A stretch of 64,000 nt of DNA from Spirochaeta isovalerica (GTDB lineage Bacteria; Spirochaetota; Spirochaetia; DSM-2461), in assembly GCF_014207565.1 (NCBI RefSeq), contig NZ_JACHGJ010000001.1, forward strand, positions 62,001 to 126,000, written 5' to 3'. A program made the position numbers and the translations under genes. How positions within the stretch are numbered: the first letter of the stretch is position 1; each line of letters opens with the position of its first letter. The notes beneath the pieces are model-generated. The model had not been told where the DNA came from and searched no databases. It saw nothing but the letters and a program-made list of their open reading frames with translations. Shown here piece by piece: positions 1 to 9,456 of the stretch.

Positions 1-2
1 CC

Positions 3-1343
3 ACTAAAACCAATCCTCAGGAAGAGCTTGATACCATGTCGTTGATCGATGCGGCGGACAGGCTGAAGGAAATCAGACAGACCGTAGAAAACGCTGATCA
101 GCAGATGGCTGTCGGGAACAGAGAAATGGCAGAGCTGATGTACCGCAATGCCCTTGAGAAGATTCCGGAAATCAATAGAAGCCATCGTTTCTTCGTTGAT
201 GCTATGGAAGCTGAACTGGAACAGGGGTACGAGCAGCTCAATGAAATCCAATCCCGCTTTGATAATCTTGTTGAAGAGAGAGATGCAAGAGAAAAAGAAG
301 TCAATAACTTCATCGCACAAGCGGATAACAGATATAATGCGGGGAATTTCAATCAAGCCGTTCAATCGTATAAAGAAGCAATAAAAGCGACAGGTTTTAA
401 TAATATAGAAACTGCCGCGGACCGCATGATGGCATCGGGAAATAATGTGGCAACTGCCCCCTTCAAGGAAAAATTGGCCAATCTGACGTCACAGGTCGAA
501 ACTCTCAATGAGGAAAAATCCGACCTTGAAGGCAAGCTCGCGGGAAGCGATGAGAAGATCAGCCTTTTAACGTCCAGCCTGACTTCCAAAGAAGAGGAAA
601 TCACCGGTCTGAACGACCAGTTGAGTTCTGTTAAAACTGATCTCGAGTCAAGAGAGGCCCAACTATCTCAATTCAATCAACAGCTTGAGGGGCGTTCAGG
701 AGATCTGGCCACTCTGAATGAGGAACTTGATTCTTCTATAACAGAGATATCAACATTGAATAATGAGCTTGAATCCAGTCAGTCGGAAATCACTTCGCTT
801 AACGATAAACTTGCAGCCGAACAGAACCAGGTTGTGACACTCAAGGAAAAAATCACAACATACGAGGAGCGCATCGAAGAAATGCGACGCCAGCTTGAGG
901 AAGAGAAATCCAGAGTAACGACCAGTCAGGAAGAGGGGAAACTCATAGATAAGGAAATGGCTGAATTGACGACGCTTAAGGCACAGCTGAACAGATTGAA
1001 CAAAAGCTACACGGACTTTGAACTGATTGCCGACAATCTCCAGGACAATTTACAAGGTGATGCGGCAACAATTGAAGCGCTCTACGATTTCTTTGATGAA
1101 GATGCCGTCGAGGATGTTATGCCCGGTATCGGGGAATATTTGAGATCATTCAGTTCCGTATATATCAATGCCGGCCAGGAGATCGGGCTTTATGAAGCTG
1201 TTTCTCTGCTGTACGATCTGAATGGCATTAGCAGTACTCCCGCACGGGTCCGTTTCCTCAATGAGAAAAAGTCTGAATACAGCGGAAATGATGCCATGAT
1301 AGAAATTATCACGCAGCTGCAGCAGTCTCTGGAGGGAAGCTGA
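3..1343 (+). CDS. TPR/coiled-coil protein, 5' end outside window
   Basis: The reading frame is open from base 3, before the first in-frame ATG at 36, with no stop between, so the gene probably begins upstream and only its C-terminal part is seen. Counting from the ATG at 36, residues about 20-50 and 95-125 look like TPR helices (GNFNQAVQSYKEAIKA). Residues about 145-325 are a long heptad-rich coiled coil full of E, K, L, S and Q. The last ~110 residues look globular. No enzymatic motif is visible. It is followed 3 bases later by a barrel-like gene and then a lipoprotein gene, so it probably belongs to an envelope-associated operon. A scaffolding role is inferred only. Confidence 0.75.
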   Translation, partial: TKTNPQEELDTMSLIDAADRLKEIRQTVENADQQMAVGNREMAELMYRNALEKIPEINRSHRFFVDAMEAELEQGYEQLNEIQSRFDNLVEERDAREKEVNNFIAQADNRYNAGNFNQAVQSYKEAIKATGFNNIETAADRMMASGNNVATAPFKEKLANLTSQVETLNEEKSDLEGKLAGSDEKISLLTSSLTSKEEEITGLNDQLSSVKTDLESREAQLSQFNQQLEGRSGDLATLNEELDSSITEISTLNNELESSQSEITSLNDKLAAEQNQVVTLKEKITTYEERIEEMRRQLEEEKSRVTTSQEEGKLIDKEMAELTTLKAQLNRLNKSYTDFELIADNLQDNLQGDAATIEALYDFFDEDAVEDVMPGIGEYLRSFSSVYINAGQEIGLYEAVSLLYDLNGISSTPARVRFLNEKKSEYSGNDAMIEIITQLQQSLEGS

Positions 1344-1346
1344 GAT

Positions 1347-1973
1347 ATGAGAGAAAGCCTGAAGTCTGTACTATTATTTATCTTTTTTCTCTTTGTACTC
1401 AATTCTCTTATGGCTCAGGATGAAAATGCCCTGCCTGAGGAGGAAACCGCAGTTCCTGAAGTCGGCATTTCTATTGCCGACCCGGTAGAAGAAAAAGAAT
1501 CCGGAAGCCTGTCCGTATTTCTGGATAAAAGACTGATTTTTGCTTTGTCTGCAACAGAAGGCGGATTCGGTTTCGGCGGAACCGCAAACGGCCAGTACAT
1601 TTTCCCTTTTCATCTGGGAGTAGGGCTCGAAGCGGGGTATTACAGCTTCAGATCCGATATTGACCAGGATGGTGTGCGCGCTGTCGGAGGATTTTCTCTT
1701 ATCCCCATTTATGCAACAGTCTCCTTCAACATTCCGATTCTGGAAAACTTTTACATAACGCCGATTTTAAAAGGCGGTGGCGCCTTTGCTCGAGCCCGGA
1801 TCAATGGCTGGCTCGGCGGTAATTCATTTGCCCCCATGTTCGAAGGTGGTGTTCGGGTTAAAGCCTATATGAGAGGGGGACTTCTTATCCAGGGTGGAAT
1901 CTTCTATACGGGCATGATAGAGGCATCGGGTTTATTCAGCATCCTCAGTATCGGTATGGGATTCGGTTTGTAG
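1347..1973 (+). CDS. Exported small outer-membrane beta-barrel-like protein
   Basis: This 208-residue protein starts with a clear signal peptide (hydrophobic run at residues 8-20, likely cleavage after SLMA). Residues 30-50 are an acidic linker. The rest alternates glycine/aromatic strands (GGFGFGGTANGQYIFPF, GVGLEAGYYSF) and ends with GMGFGL, as in small porin-like or OmpX-like barrels. The ATG at 1347 has GGAGGG at 1331-1336, inside the end of the preceding gene, so translation is probably coupled. It sits between a coiled-coil gene and a lipoprotein gene. The exact family is not recognised. A barrel fold is likely from composition, but the function is unknown. Confidence 0.7.
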   Translation: MRESLKSVLLFIFFLFVLNSLMAQDENALPEEETAVPEVGISIADPVEEKESGSLSVFLDKRLIFALSATEGGFGFGGTANGQYIFPFHLGVGLEAGYYSFRSDIDQDGVRAVGGFSLIPIYATVSFNIPILENFYITPILKGGGAFARARINGWLGGNSFAPMFEGGVRVKAYMRGGLLIQGGIFYTGMIEASGLFSILSIGMGFGL

Positions 1974-1985
1974 ATGAGGTATAAT

Positions 1986-3317
1986 ATGAATATGAAGCGA
2001 TTGATATATATAATTCTCCCCTTGCTTCTTGCTTCCTTAGTTTTGTCATCCTGTGAGGATATTTTTCACGATGCCAGCGATCTTCTCGCGGAAATACGCG
2101 ATAATGCCAAGGGTTATCCCGAACCGAAGAGGATTTTTGTCGGAGGGGATTTCAGCATCATGTGGGATGGATATTCGAGAGATTCGTTTACAGTTTTGAA
2201 CGGTCAGGGAAATCCTGACGGAGCTTTCCTTTCGGAAAATTTCGGCATCGAAATAGTCGGTTATACTGGTACCGGCAACAGCGGGGTTCAAGCTTTCTCG
2301 TTAGGTAAAGAATATGTATATGTCGCCGGTAATTATGGCGGCTATGACGAATCAAATACCGAAGTTGCCAATCCTGCGTACAAAAACCTCCATCGCTACT
2401 GGCTTGATGGTACAAAGGACGGCACAATGGATCTGTCCTATTCACCTTTCAGTGACGCTCTTTCGACATCTGAACTCTATGCCGTATCATCCTTAAGCGA
2501 TAGCACTGCATTCGCGGGCGGTAACTTTGATCCTATGACGGTGCCGATGGACGGCTACTCGGAATTAATCGGAATTAACTCTTCGGGCACAGGGACCTTC
2601 ACAATCCCCGCAATCCCCGATGGAAGTGTTGTTTATTCCGTCGAAACAGTTTTTGACGACACGCTGACAATTGTCTGCGGTACTTTTTCGACTTTAGGAT
2701 CAGAAACCGGTTATAGCAACTTCGCGGCAATAGATAATACTACATTGACAGCTATTCCCTTCGGAGTTTTTCCTCCCAACAATCCGCCTTTGTCCTTTAC
2801 ACAGGCTCTTGATTCTGCCTGGTATGGCGATTCCCTTTATATCGTCGGTTATGAAACAGCTATGATGGAAGGCGGCGTGTTAAAATATAAAGCCACTGGA
2901 ACCGGTTTTATAGAAGATACCAACTTTTATAGCAATTTCACCAGTAAAATTTCACCAACAATATTTGATCAGCCCTATACGATCGCAACAGACAGCAAAG
3001 GAAGAATCTATGTGGGAGGCAGTTTTTATGTCACTACAGAGAATGAACATCAGGGAATTATAAGATTGAATTCCGATGGAAATGTCGATGAATCTTTCAG
3101 AACAATGATTGCCGGGGCAGTTCGTTCTATTGAAGTTCAGAAAAATGGAAAAATCCTCATCGGCGGTTCATATACACAAATCAATGGAGAGTCAAACTAT
3201 AACGGTCTGGCCAGAATCCTGGAAAATGGAAATATAGATTATGAATTCGATAATTCATTCCCCGGCGGAACAGTCTACGCCATCGCCATACAGGAAGAAC
3301 CGCAAGATACCGAATAA
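1986..3317 (+). CDS. Lipoprotein with delta-60-type repeats (propeller-like)
   Basis: The N-terminus is a lipoprotein signal ending in the lipobox LVLSSC. The body has repeated strands of the form YVGGSF, IRLNSDGNVDESF and ILIGGSYTQING, typical of delta-60 repeats thought to form beta-propellers. An ATG at 1974 is possible, but GAGG at 1976-1979 favours 1986 (6-base spacing). The frame follows directly on the barrel gene, so the two are probably co-transcribed. A surface or periplasmic binding role is inferred; no catalytic residues are seen. The repeats are clearest in the last 130 residues, while the N-terminal half is diverged. Confidence 0.72.
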   Translation: MNMKRLIYIILPLLLASLVLSSCEDIFHDASDLLAEIRDNAKGYPEPKRIFVGGDFSIMWDGYSRDSFTVLNGQGNPDGAFLSENFGIEIVGYTGTGNSGVQAFSLGKEYVYVAGNYGGYDESNTEVANPAYKNLHRYWLDGTKDGTMDLSYSPFSDALSTSELYAVSSLSDSTAFAGGNFDPMTVPMDGYSELIGINSSGTGTFTIPAIPDGSVVYSVETVFDDTLTIVCGTFSTLGSETGYSNFAAIDNTTLTAIPFGVFPPNNPPLSFTQALDSAWYGDSLYIVGYETAMMEGGVLKYKATGTGFIEDTNFYSNFTSKISPTIFDQPYTIATDSKGRIYVGGSFYVTTENEHQGIIRLNSDGNVDESFRTMIAGAVRSIEVQKNGKILIGGSYTQINGESNYNGLARILENGNIDYEFDNSFPGGTVYAIAIQEEPQDTE

Positions 3318-3326
3318 ACCGATTTC

Positions 3327-4151
3327 TCACTCCTTGAAAATCTTAACTTTCTCACTCCAGCTTTTCAGCTGCCGGCTGAACTCATCTTCCCGCTCAATCT
3401 GAAGATTGTGTCCGGCGCTGTTCAGAACCGAAAGTTCCGCATTGGGGTAGTCATTGAATATGGAATAAATATCCTCATATCCGACAACCGCATCCTGATG
3501 GCCGGCCAGGAATAACACAGGTCCCGGGAAATTCAGATTCAGGTTATCAACAGGCTTCTCGAAAGCATAAGCCTGGTGCTGCAGGTTTTTCATCATCCTC
3601 CGGTCCGCCAGCAGAAAGGGTTCGATAATCTCCTTTTTGAATCTTTTGTAAACTTCCTCCGTTTGAATCACACAGGATTCACAGAATACATCTCTGTCAT
3701 CGAGAGATAGAGATTCAATAAAATCCATGTCTCTTTTCAGAATTCTGAAATCAGGCAGGATTCGGCTTTTTCTATCGGGAATAATCACAGGGCATAACAA
3801 AAACATTCCCCTGACCAGGTTTTTCCGTGCTTTAACTACTCCTCTCGCCAGATATCCACCGTAGGAGTAGCCTGCAATGGCGAATGGTTGACCTTCAGTC
3901 ATGATATCGATAAATGCGAGCAGCAGGGAAAAGAGTTCCTCAGTAGAGTCAACAGGACTTTGCAGTTCTGTTAATCCCATTCCCGGAAGATCGGGATATA
4001 TCCTTTTAAAACCCTCTATTCCGCCCATACGCTCTTCTATCGGGAAGGACAAACACTTGTGGTCGATGTGGTATCCATGAAGAAAAAGCAAAGGCATCCC
4101 TTCTCCATATGACTCATAATAAATTACGGCTCCATCAAGCTCCAGTTTCAT
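3327..4151 (-). CDS. Alpha/beta hydrolase
   Basis: A 274-residue alpha/beta-hydrolase with all expected elements: LLFLHGYHID for the oxyanion strand, the nucleophile elbow GYSYGG (Ser), the acid in LAGHQDAVV, and the histidine in NSAGHNLQIE. There is no signal peptide, so it is probably cytoplasmic. The start at 4151 has AAGGAGG upstream and lies inside the 3' end of the GSCFA gene (17-base overlap), indicating translational coupling as the last gene of the murB-mgtE-GSCFA operon. The substrate cannot be read from sequence; an esterase or lipase-like role is possible. It ends convergently with the delta-60 lipoprotein gene. Confidence 0.85.
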   Translation of the reverse strand: MKLELDGAVIYYESYGEGMPLLFLHGYHIDHKCLSFPIEERMGGIEGFKRIYPDLPGMGLTELQSPVDSTEELFSLLLAFIDIMTEGQPFAIAGYSYGGYLARGVVKARKNLVRGMFLLCPVIIPDRKSRILPDFRILKRDMDFIESLSLDDRDVFCESCVIQTEEVYKRFKKEIIEPFLLADRRMMKNLQHQAYAFEKPVDNLNLNFPGPVLFLAGHQDAVVGYEDIYSIFNDYPNAELSVLNSAGHNLQIEREDEFSRQLKSWSEKVKIFKE

Positions 4152-5130
4152 AGTTCTGCAGGACCTCCTTCAGCCGGGACATTCCTTTATACTTATCATT
4201 ATAGCTTTGTATTGCCATGAATGTGGATTTTCTGAACTTTATAGCCTCACTGCTTCCGGGATGAAGTATTCTGTGGTTGAGCCGATTGCGCAGTTTTTCC
4301 ATGTCCGCAAGAAACTCCAAACAGTCCTCATCTGCAGCGGATTCGAAGAAACGGGACATTATATAATCGGTAGCAGTCTGGGAAGGATGAGTCATATCCG
4401 CTCCATACCAACGATAATCCCGCAACTGATCAAGCATGATTTCATAGGAGGGGAAGTACCAGAAGTCGAAATCCCGGCGCATTTCTTCTATAAGGCATCT
4501 TAAACGGGCTTTGCTCAAACTGTTTTCCTCAGGGCTGTCTCTTAAATGACGGACGGGACTGAGAGTCATGATAATCTTGAGATCGGGATTGGCCTTATGC
4601 AGTTGAGTTATAGCAGCAGATAAGGATTCTCTCATTTCTTCAATTGATGCACAGTCTCTGGAGAAATCACCAAATGGGAGTTGGTGGCAATTATTGACAA
4701 TTTCACCGGTATCCTGCCTTCTGTAAACAAAAGCTGTGCCGAGAGTCAGATAGAGCCGGCTGGCATTACGTATAAGTTTCCTGCCATTTTCCAGAGAACG
4801 GTTTATCGCGGAGAGGTATTCATTCCGGTCGGGATGGCTCAAGGCTGTATCGAATGAAAAATGCCTCCATAATCCCCTGTTTTCAAATATCTCCTCATCT
4901 GAAATCTTTTTTTCGGAACTAAGCATCTCAAGCGAAGAGGCCAGGGATAAGGGATTATAGATATTGCCGAAAGGACTGAAGCTGCAATTGAAAAATCTCT
5001 CTTTCATATAGCTGTACAAATATTCAGAGAAACAGGAGCCCATAAAAAAATGGCGGTCTTTATATCCAATGGGATAAGGAGATTTTTCCGTTTTAACGTA
5101 GGTTACCGAGCGGGCGGTAAAGCTGTCCAT
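4135..5130 (-). CDS. GSCFA-domain protein
   Basis: The sequence carries the eponymous GSCFA motif (FMGSCFSEYLYSYM) near residue 30 and fits the GSCFA family (PF08885), SGNH-hydrolase-like proteins of unknown substrate. The DMTHPSQTATDYI segment matches the C-terminal Asp-x-x-His part of the SGNH fold. An upstream TTG at 5148 would give six more residues and overlap mgtE. I prefer the ATG at 5130, just after the mgtE stop, although neither has a strong ribosome binding site. It overlaps the following hydrolase by 17 bases. The family and fold are well supported; the biochemical role is unknown. Confidence 0.82.
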   Translation of the reverse strand: MDSFTARSVTYVKTEKSPYPIGYKDRHFFMGSCFSEYLYSYMKERFFNCSFSPFGNIYNPLSLASSLEMLSSEKKISDEEIFENRGLWRHFSFDTALSHPDRNEYLSAINRSLENGRKLIRNASRLYLTLGTAFVYRRQDTGEIVNNCHQLPFGDFSRDCASIEEMRESLSAAITQLHKANPDLKIIMTLSPVRHLRDSPEENSLSKARLRCLIEEMRRDFDFWYFPSYEIMLDQLRDYRWYGADMTHPSQTATDYIMSRFFESAADEDCLEFLADMEKLRNRLNHRILHPGSSEAIKFRKSTFMAIQSYNDKYKGMSRLKEVLQNYETGA

Positions 5131-5134
5131 GGTG

Positions 5135-6484
5135 TCAGCCGATGCCAAGAATCATCATGGCCACTTTAAAGTAAATGGTTAAACCGATAACATCGATCAC
5201 TGTGGACATTAATGGTCCGGCGGCAACTGTGGGGTCAAAGCCCAGACGGTGGATCATCAAAGGGACCAGCGCCCCTAATACAGTCGCGAAAATGACTACG
5301 GCACTTAAGGAAATTCCCACGGTAATGGCCTGTATCAGCTCGATACCCGGAGGCAGGAACAGTCCTCTTAGAAATATGATTACGCCTGTAGATAATCCTA
5401 TAATCAGTCCGACCATAATTTCCTTGCCTATAACTTTCCAGATGTCCCGGAAATGGAGTTCGTCTGTAGCCAGACCGCGGATCATAAGGGTCGATGACTG
5501 AGTCCCGCAGTTTCCCCCCGTCTGGGTAATGACGGGAATGAACAGAGTCAGAAAACTGGCGGCCAGAATAAGATCGTTGAATGACGACAGAACATTGGTC
5601 GTAATCGTCCCGGCCAGAAGGAGGATCACCAGCCAGGGGAGTCTTTTGAGAACCAGCTGAGGAACCGATGATTCGAGGTAGCTGTCGGTGTTTCCGCCCA
5701 TGGCTCCCATTTTATAAATATCCTCGGTCTGTTCCTCCCGGATAACATCGATTACATCATCGAATGTAATGATACCGAGAAGACGGTTGAACTTGTCAAC
5801 AACAGGCAGTGCCAGAAGGTCATGGTCTTCCAGAACTTTTGCGGTTTCCTCCTGGTCCGTATCGTCGCGGACATAGATGACATGTTCCTCCATAATGTCG
5901 TAGATCAGTGCTCTATCATCGGCCGCGAGGATTTGTTTGAGAGACACTACTCCCGTAAGCCGTTTCAGTTTATCAACAACGTATATGTAGTAAATGGTTT
6001 CAAGTTTATCCAGGGTCCTCCGGATGAATTTCAAGGCCTGGTCTACAGTTATATCGCCCTGAATCGCTGCGTAACGGGGAGTCATCAGCCCCGCGGCGTC
6101 ATCTTCGTCGAAGCGGAGAAGAAACTCGGTTTCGCGACGGGACTCTTCGCTCATATTCTGCCAGAGCGACTCCCTGTTTTCAGGGCTTATCGCCTGAATC
6201 AGGTCGACGAGGTCGTCGGGTCTCATCTCTTCAAGCATGTTTTTCGTAGCCTGTTCCGAGAGCTCCACTATCAGAAATTCCTGGTCTGCAGTGGATAATT
6301 CCGTTATGAACTCACTTTTCACATCGTGGTCAAAAAGGAGAAAAAGCCTCAGCTTTTCCTTTTCATTGAGGAAATCCCACACTTCGATCAATTCGGCGAC
6401 TGTCAGTTCGCTGACAGTTGTTCTCAGCTGAGTATCGTCCAGCATGTCCATATACTCTTTAATATTTTCCAGTAGGTGCTGCAT
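5135..6484 (-). CDS. mgtE: Magnesium transporter MgtE
   Basis: A 449-residue protein with the full MgtE layout: an N-terminal superhelical domain (residues 1-130), two CBS domains (about 135-255) that sense Mg2+, and a five-helix membrane domain (about 280-449). The pore signatures TGGNCGTQSS and DPTVAAGPLMSTVIDVIGL are present, including the conserved Asp of the Mg2+ site. The start has GGAGG at good spacing. It begins 5 bases after murB, so it is read from the murB transcript. No M-box riboswitch precedes it, so Mg2+ control here is probably by CBS gating of the protein. Confidence 0.96.
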   Translation of the reverse strand: MQHLLENIKEYMDMLDDTQLRTTVSELTVAELIEVWDFLNEKEKLRLFLLFDHDVKSEFITELSTADQEFLIVELSEQATKNMLEEMRPDDLVDLIQAISPENRESLWQNMSEESRRETEFLLRFDEDDAAGLMTPRYAAIQGDITVDQALKFIRRTLDKLETIYYIYVVDKLKRLTGVVSLKQILAADDRALIYDIMEEHVIYVRDDTDQEETAKVLEDHDLLALPVVDKFNRLLGIITFDDVIDVIREEQTEDIYKMGAMGGNTDSYLESSVPQLVLKRLPWLVILLLAGTITTNVLSSFNDLILAASFLTLFIPVITQTGGNCGTQSSTLMIRGLATDELHFRDIWKVIGKEIMVGLIIGLSTGVIIFLRGLFLPPGIELIQAITVGISLSAVVIFATVLGALVPLMIHRLGFDPTVAAGPLMSTVIDVIGLTIYFKVAMMILGIG

Positions 6485-6489
6485 GGGCT

Positions 6490-7404
6490 TTACCTCCAGT
6501 CCCCGACGGGAATGACTTCCGGTTCAAGATCGAATCCTGACGTTTCTTTCACTTTGACTTTAACCAGGTTGATCAGCTCCAGGATTTCCGAAGCTTTTGC
6601 CCCGCCTTCATTTATAATTATATTAGCATGAAAATCGGAAACAACGGCGGAACCGATGCGCAATCCCCTCAATCCGGCTTCGTCGATGATCTGGCCGGAC
6701 GGCTTTCCGAAGGCTCTGTTATTTTTGAAAACTGAGCCGGCGCAGGGGGCTTTGAAATGGCCTTTGTCATTTCTGTCTTTATAATTTTTATCCATTTCTG
6801 AGCGGATTTCATCTCTGATTCCCCTTTTCAGTCTGAAGCAGGCCCGGAGAATGAGTAGTTTCCGGTTCTGAAAAGGAGAAATTTTATATCCCCAGTCCTC
6901 AGCGCGATACCTGATGCGCTCCAGCGTATTCTTTTCGTTCAGAACATCGGCCCATTGGAAAATATAAGAAACTTCACTACCGTAACAGCGGGCGTTCATC
7001 CATAAAGCGCCACCGGCCGTTCCGGGCATTCCATAAATGAATTCGAGGCCGGACAGATTAAAATCCAGGGCAGCTTCGGCCAGGGCATTTACCTCTATTC
7101 CCGATTCAAAAATAAGATCGGAACCATCTGCCGCCACCTTATTCAGGTCGCCTGTATACAGGGTTATGCCTCTTATCCCATAATCTGACACAAGGATATT
7201 GGCTCCTCCGCCGAGAATAAAAAGGGGAACGGCATTTTCAGCTGCGAATTGTTTTATTTTTATAACATCTTCGACACTGGACGCCCTGACGAAAACATCA
7301 GCGCGGCCTCCGGTTTTGAATGTTGTGAAATTTTTCATTTCTTCACTGAAAGTGATTGTTCCATCTATGTTGATTTTTTTAATTTTTTCACTTAACTTAA
7401 TCAC
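6490..7404 (-). CDS. murB: UDP-N-acetylenolpyruvoylglucosamine reductase MurB
   Basis: MurB reduces UDP-GlcNAc-enolpyruvate to UDP-MurNAc with NADPH and FAD in peptidoglycan synthesis. The FAD motifs TTFKTGGRAD and LGGGANILVSD, the MPGTAGGALWMNA segment, the catalytic Ser in AGSVFKN and the C-terminal LEPEV (catalytic Glu) are all present. The open frame extends to an ATG at 7530, but that would overlap the divergent cysS start and add a non-MurB extension. The GTG at 7404 gives 305 residues, the normal family length, and clears the intergenic region. It heads a four-gene minus-strand operon with mgtE. Confidence 0.93.
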   Translation of the reverse strand: MIKLSEKIKKINIDGTITFSEEMKNFTTFKTGGRADVFVRASSVEDVIKIKQFAAENAVPLFILGGGANILVSDYGIRGITLYTGDLNKVAADGSDLIFESGIEVNALAEAALDFNLSGLEFIYGMPGTAGGALWMNARCYGSEVSYIFQWADVLNEKNTLERIRYRAEDWGYKISPFQNRKLLILRACFRLKRGIRDEIRSEMDKNYKDRNDKGHFKAPCAGSVFKNNRAFGKPSGQIIDEAGLRGLRIGSAVVSDFHANIIINEGGAKASEILELINLVKVKVKETSGFDLEPEVIPVGDWR

Positions 7405-7474
7405 ATGCCTATCATAAGCGATGTCTATGCAGGTAGTAAAGCAGAGCTTTTGAAACAATTCTGAAGGAGCGGAT

Positions 7475-8887
7475 ATGACTGTAAATCTGTACAATACCGA
7501 CGGCCGCAAAATCGAGCCGTTCATCCCCATACGCGAAGGGAATGTCGGACTTTACTGCTGTGGTCCTACAGTCTACAATTACGCTCACATCGGCAATCTC
7601 AGAGCTTTCATGTTTGAGGACATCCTCAGACGGACCCTGGAATATGCCGGATATAAAGTAAAGCATATCATGAATATAACCGACGTCGGCCATCTTACCG
7701 ATGATGGCGATGACGGCGAAGATAAAATGATTAAGGCGGCCCGGGAAAAAGGTATGTCCGTCTGGGATATCGCTGCTTTTTTCACCGATTCATTTTTCAG
7801 CGATGTGGAGAGGCTTAACATTCAAAAGCCGACACTCTACAGCAAAGCGACGGACCATATTGAAGATATGATCAATATGATCAGAACCCTTGAAGAAAAG
7901 GGTTTTACCTATCAGGCCGGAGGAAATGTTTATTTCGACTCATCCAGATTTCCCGAATATGGAAAGATGGCGCTTCTGGATAAACAGGATCTTCAGCACG
8001 GAGCCCGTGTCGTCGTGGATGAGAATAAAAGAAATCCCCAGGACTTTGTTCTGTGGTTTACCGAAAGCAAATTCGAGAAACAGGCTATGACCTGGGATTC
8101 TCCCTGGGGAGTCGGATATCCGGGCTGGCACATCGAATGTTCCGCCATGAGCTGCAAATACCTCGGAAATCATTTCGACATTCACTGCGGCGGTATTGAC
8201 CACATTCCTGTACACCACACAAATGAAATTGCCCAATCTGAAGCGGCTAATGGAGAGAAATGGGTTAACTACTGGTGCCACAACGAGTTTCTACTCATGA
8301 AGTCGGGAAAGATGTCCAAAAGCAAGGGCGGATTTCTCACACTCCAGTCTCTTGTGGATAAAGGGTACGACCCCCTTGATTACCGCTATTTCCTTCTCGG
8401 CGGTCATTACAGATCCCAGCTCGTGTTTTCATGGGAATCCCTCGAAGCATCTGCCTCGGCCCGGAAAAATCTTATTCAGAAAATCGGTTCGCTCAGGAAG
8501 GATGCCGGACCGGTCAACCTGTCAGATCTGGGCGACGGGGCAAAAGAGAAGCTCAATGATTTCAGTGAGCACATAACTGCGGATCTCATGACACCCCGGT
8601 GTCTGGCAGATCTCTGGGGGCTTCTCAAAGATCCCGCCATCGCCGAGGGGGAAAAACTGGCAGCCGCCTATGAAATGGACCGTGTCCTCGGTTTGAAAAT
8701 GGATACTTATGAAATAGCCGAGGAATCGGTTGAAATATCAGAAGAAGATAAAGCTCTTATCGGAGAGCGGGCTAAAGCCAAGAAAGAGAAAAACTTTTCC
8801 CGTGCCGATGAAATCCGCGATATCTTCAGTGATCGGGGGTATACTCTTGTGGATACCCCCGAAGGAACAATTCTTAAGAAAAAGTGA
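7475..8887 (+). CDS. cysS: Cysteinyl-tRNA synthetase
   Basis: A 470-residue class I synthetase charging tRNA-Cys. CCGPTVYNYAHIGN holds the HIGH motif and a zinc-binding Cys, GWHIECSAMS and the following HCGGIDHIPVHH hold other zinc and substrate residues, and GKMSKSKGG is the KMSKS loop. The C-terminal KNFSRADEIRDIF segment is the typical CysRS anticodon-binding end. AAGGAG precedes the ATG at 7475. It is divergent from murB and followed 38 bases later by an ECF sigma gene on the same strand. Confidence 0.97.
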   Translation: MTVNLYNTDGRKIEPFIPIREGNVGLYCCGPTVYNYAHIGNLRAFMFEDILRRTLEYAGYKVKHIMNITDVGHLTDDGDDGEDKMIKAAREKGMSVWDIAAFFTDSFFSDVERLNIQKPTLYSKATDHIEDMINMIRTLEEKGFTYQAGGNVYFDSSRFPEYGKMALLDKQDLQHGARVVVDENKRNPQDFVLWFTESKFEKQAMTWDSPWGVGYPGWHIECSAMSCKYLGNHFDIHCGGIDHIPVHHTNEIAQSEAANGEKWVNYWCHNEFLLMKSGKMSKSKGGFLTLQSLVDKGYDPLDYRYFLLGGHYRSQLVFSWESLEASASARKNLIQKIGSLRKDAGPVNLSDLGDGAKEKLNDFSEHITADLMTPRCLADLWGLLKDPAIAEGEKLAAAYEMDRVLGLKMDTYEIAEESVEISEEDKALIGERAKAKKEKNFSRADEIRDIFSDRGYTLVDTPEGTILKKK

Positions 8888-8925
8888 AAAAACTGTAACG
8901 CAGTCCGAAGGTAGTTGTTAATTAT

Positions 8926-9456
8926 ATGAGTAGCGATTTGGATACGGAGGAAGAATTCGATGATATCTATCATCAGTTCTTTCCCGTGTTGGTTAAAATA
9001 GTGTACAGAATCACCGGCAGTGTCTCCGTAAGCGAAGACCTCTGTCAGGAAGCCTTTATCCGCTATTATGAAAGACGGGACAAGCTTCCCGGAGGAGACC
9101 AGGCAAAATTCTGGCTTATCCGGGTTGTCAAAAACCTGGCATATAATCATGAGAAGCGCAAAGGGCGGGAGCGGGTAGCTTACGAGAAATTCTATCACGA
9201 ACCCAAACGGGATTTAACCAATGAAGGCGAGAAAGCGGTTCTTGAAGATGAATCAAAAAAAGCTGTTCAGGAAGCGCTGATGAAGATACCATATAAATTG
9301 CGTATGGTTCTGATTCTAAAAGAGTATGGTGAAATGGACTATAAAGATATAGCGGCATCATTGAAGATTTCGGAGGGAAATGTCAAAGTGCGTGTTTTCC
9401 GAGCAAGAAAGCTCCTGAGTGAATATCTGGAAAAGGGGGATGTCTATGTGCCCTGA
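8926..9456 (+). CDS. ECF-type RNA polymerase sigma factor
   Basis: A 176-residue protein with only sigma regions 2 and 4, as in extracytoplasmic-function sigma factors. Region 2 includes VSEDLCQEAFIRYYER and FWLIRVVKNLAYNHEK. Region 4 is a helix-turn-helix, MDYKDIAASLKISEGNVK, followed by VRVFRARKLLSEYL. It overlaps the start of a ZAS-type anti-sigma gene, so the two form a sigma/anti-sigma pair. The ribosome binding site is weak (GAAGG, rather far upstream). The regulon is not visible here, though the next two exported proteins are obvious candidates. Confidence 0.93.
   Translation: MSSDLDTEEEFDDIYHQFFPVLVKIVYRITGSVSVSEDLCQEAFIRYYERRDKLPGGDQAKFWLIRVVKNLAYNHEKRKGRERVAYEKFYHEPKRDLTNEGEKAVLEDESKKAVQEALMKIPYKLRMVLILKEYGEMDYKDIAASLKISEGNVKVRVFRARKLLSEYLEKGDVYVP

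Noticed and set aside
6484-6492. M-box riboswitch upstream of mgtE
   Set aside because: mgtE starts 5 bases after murB, so there is no space for a leader.
7405-7530. Extended murB start at 7530
   Set aside because: The added residues do not look like MurB, the start would overlap the cysS start, and GTG at 7404 gives the family length.
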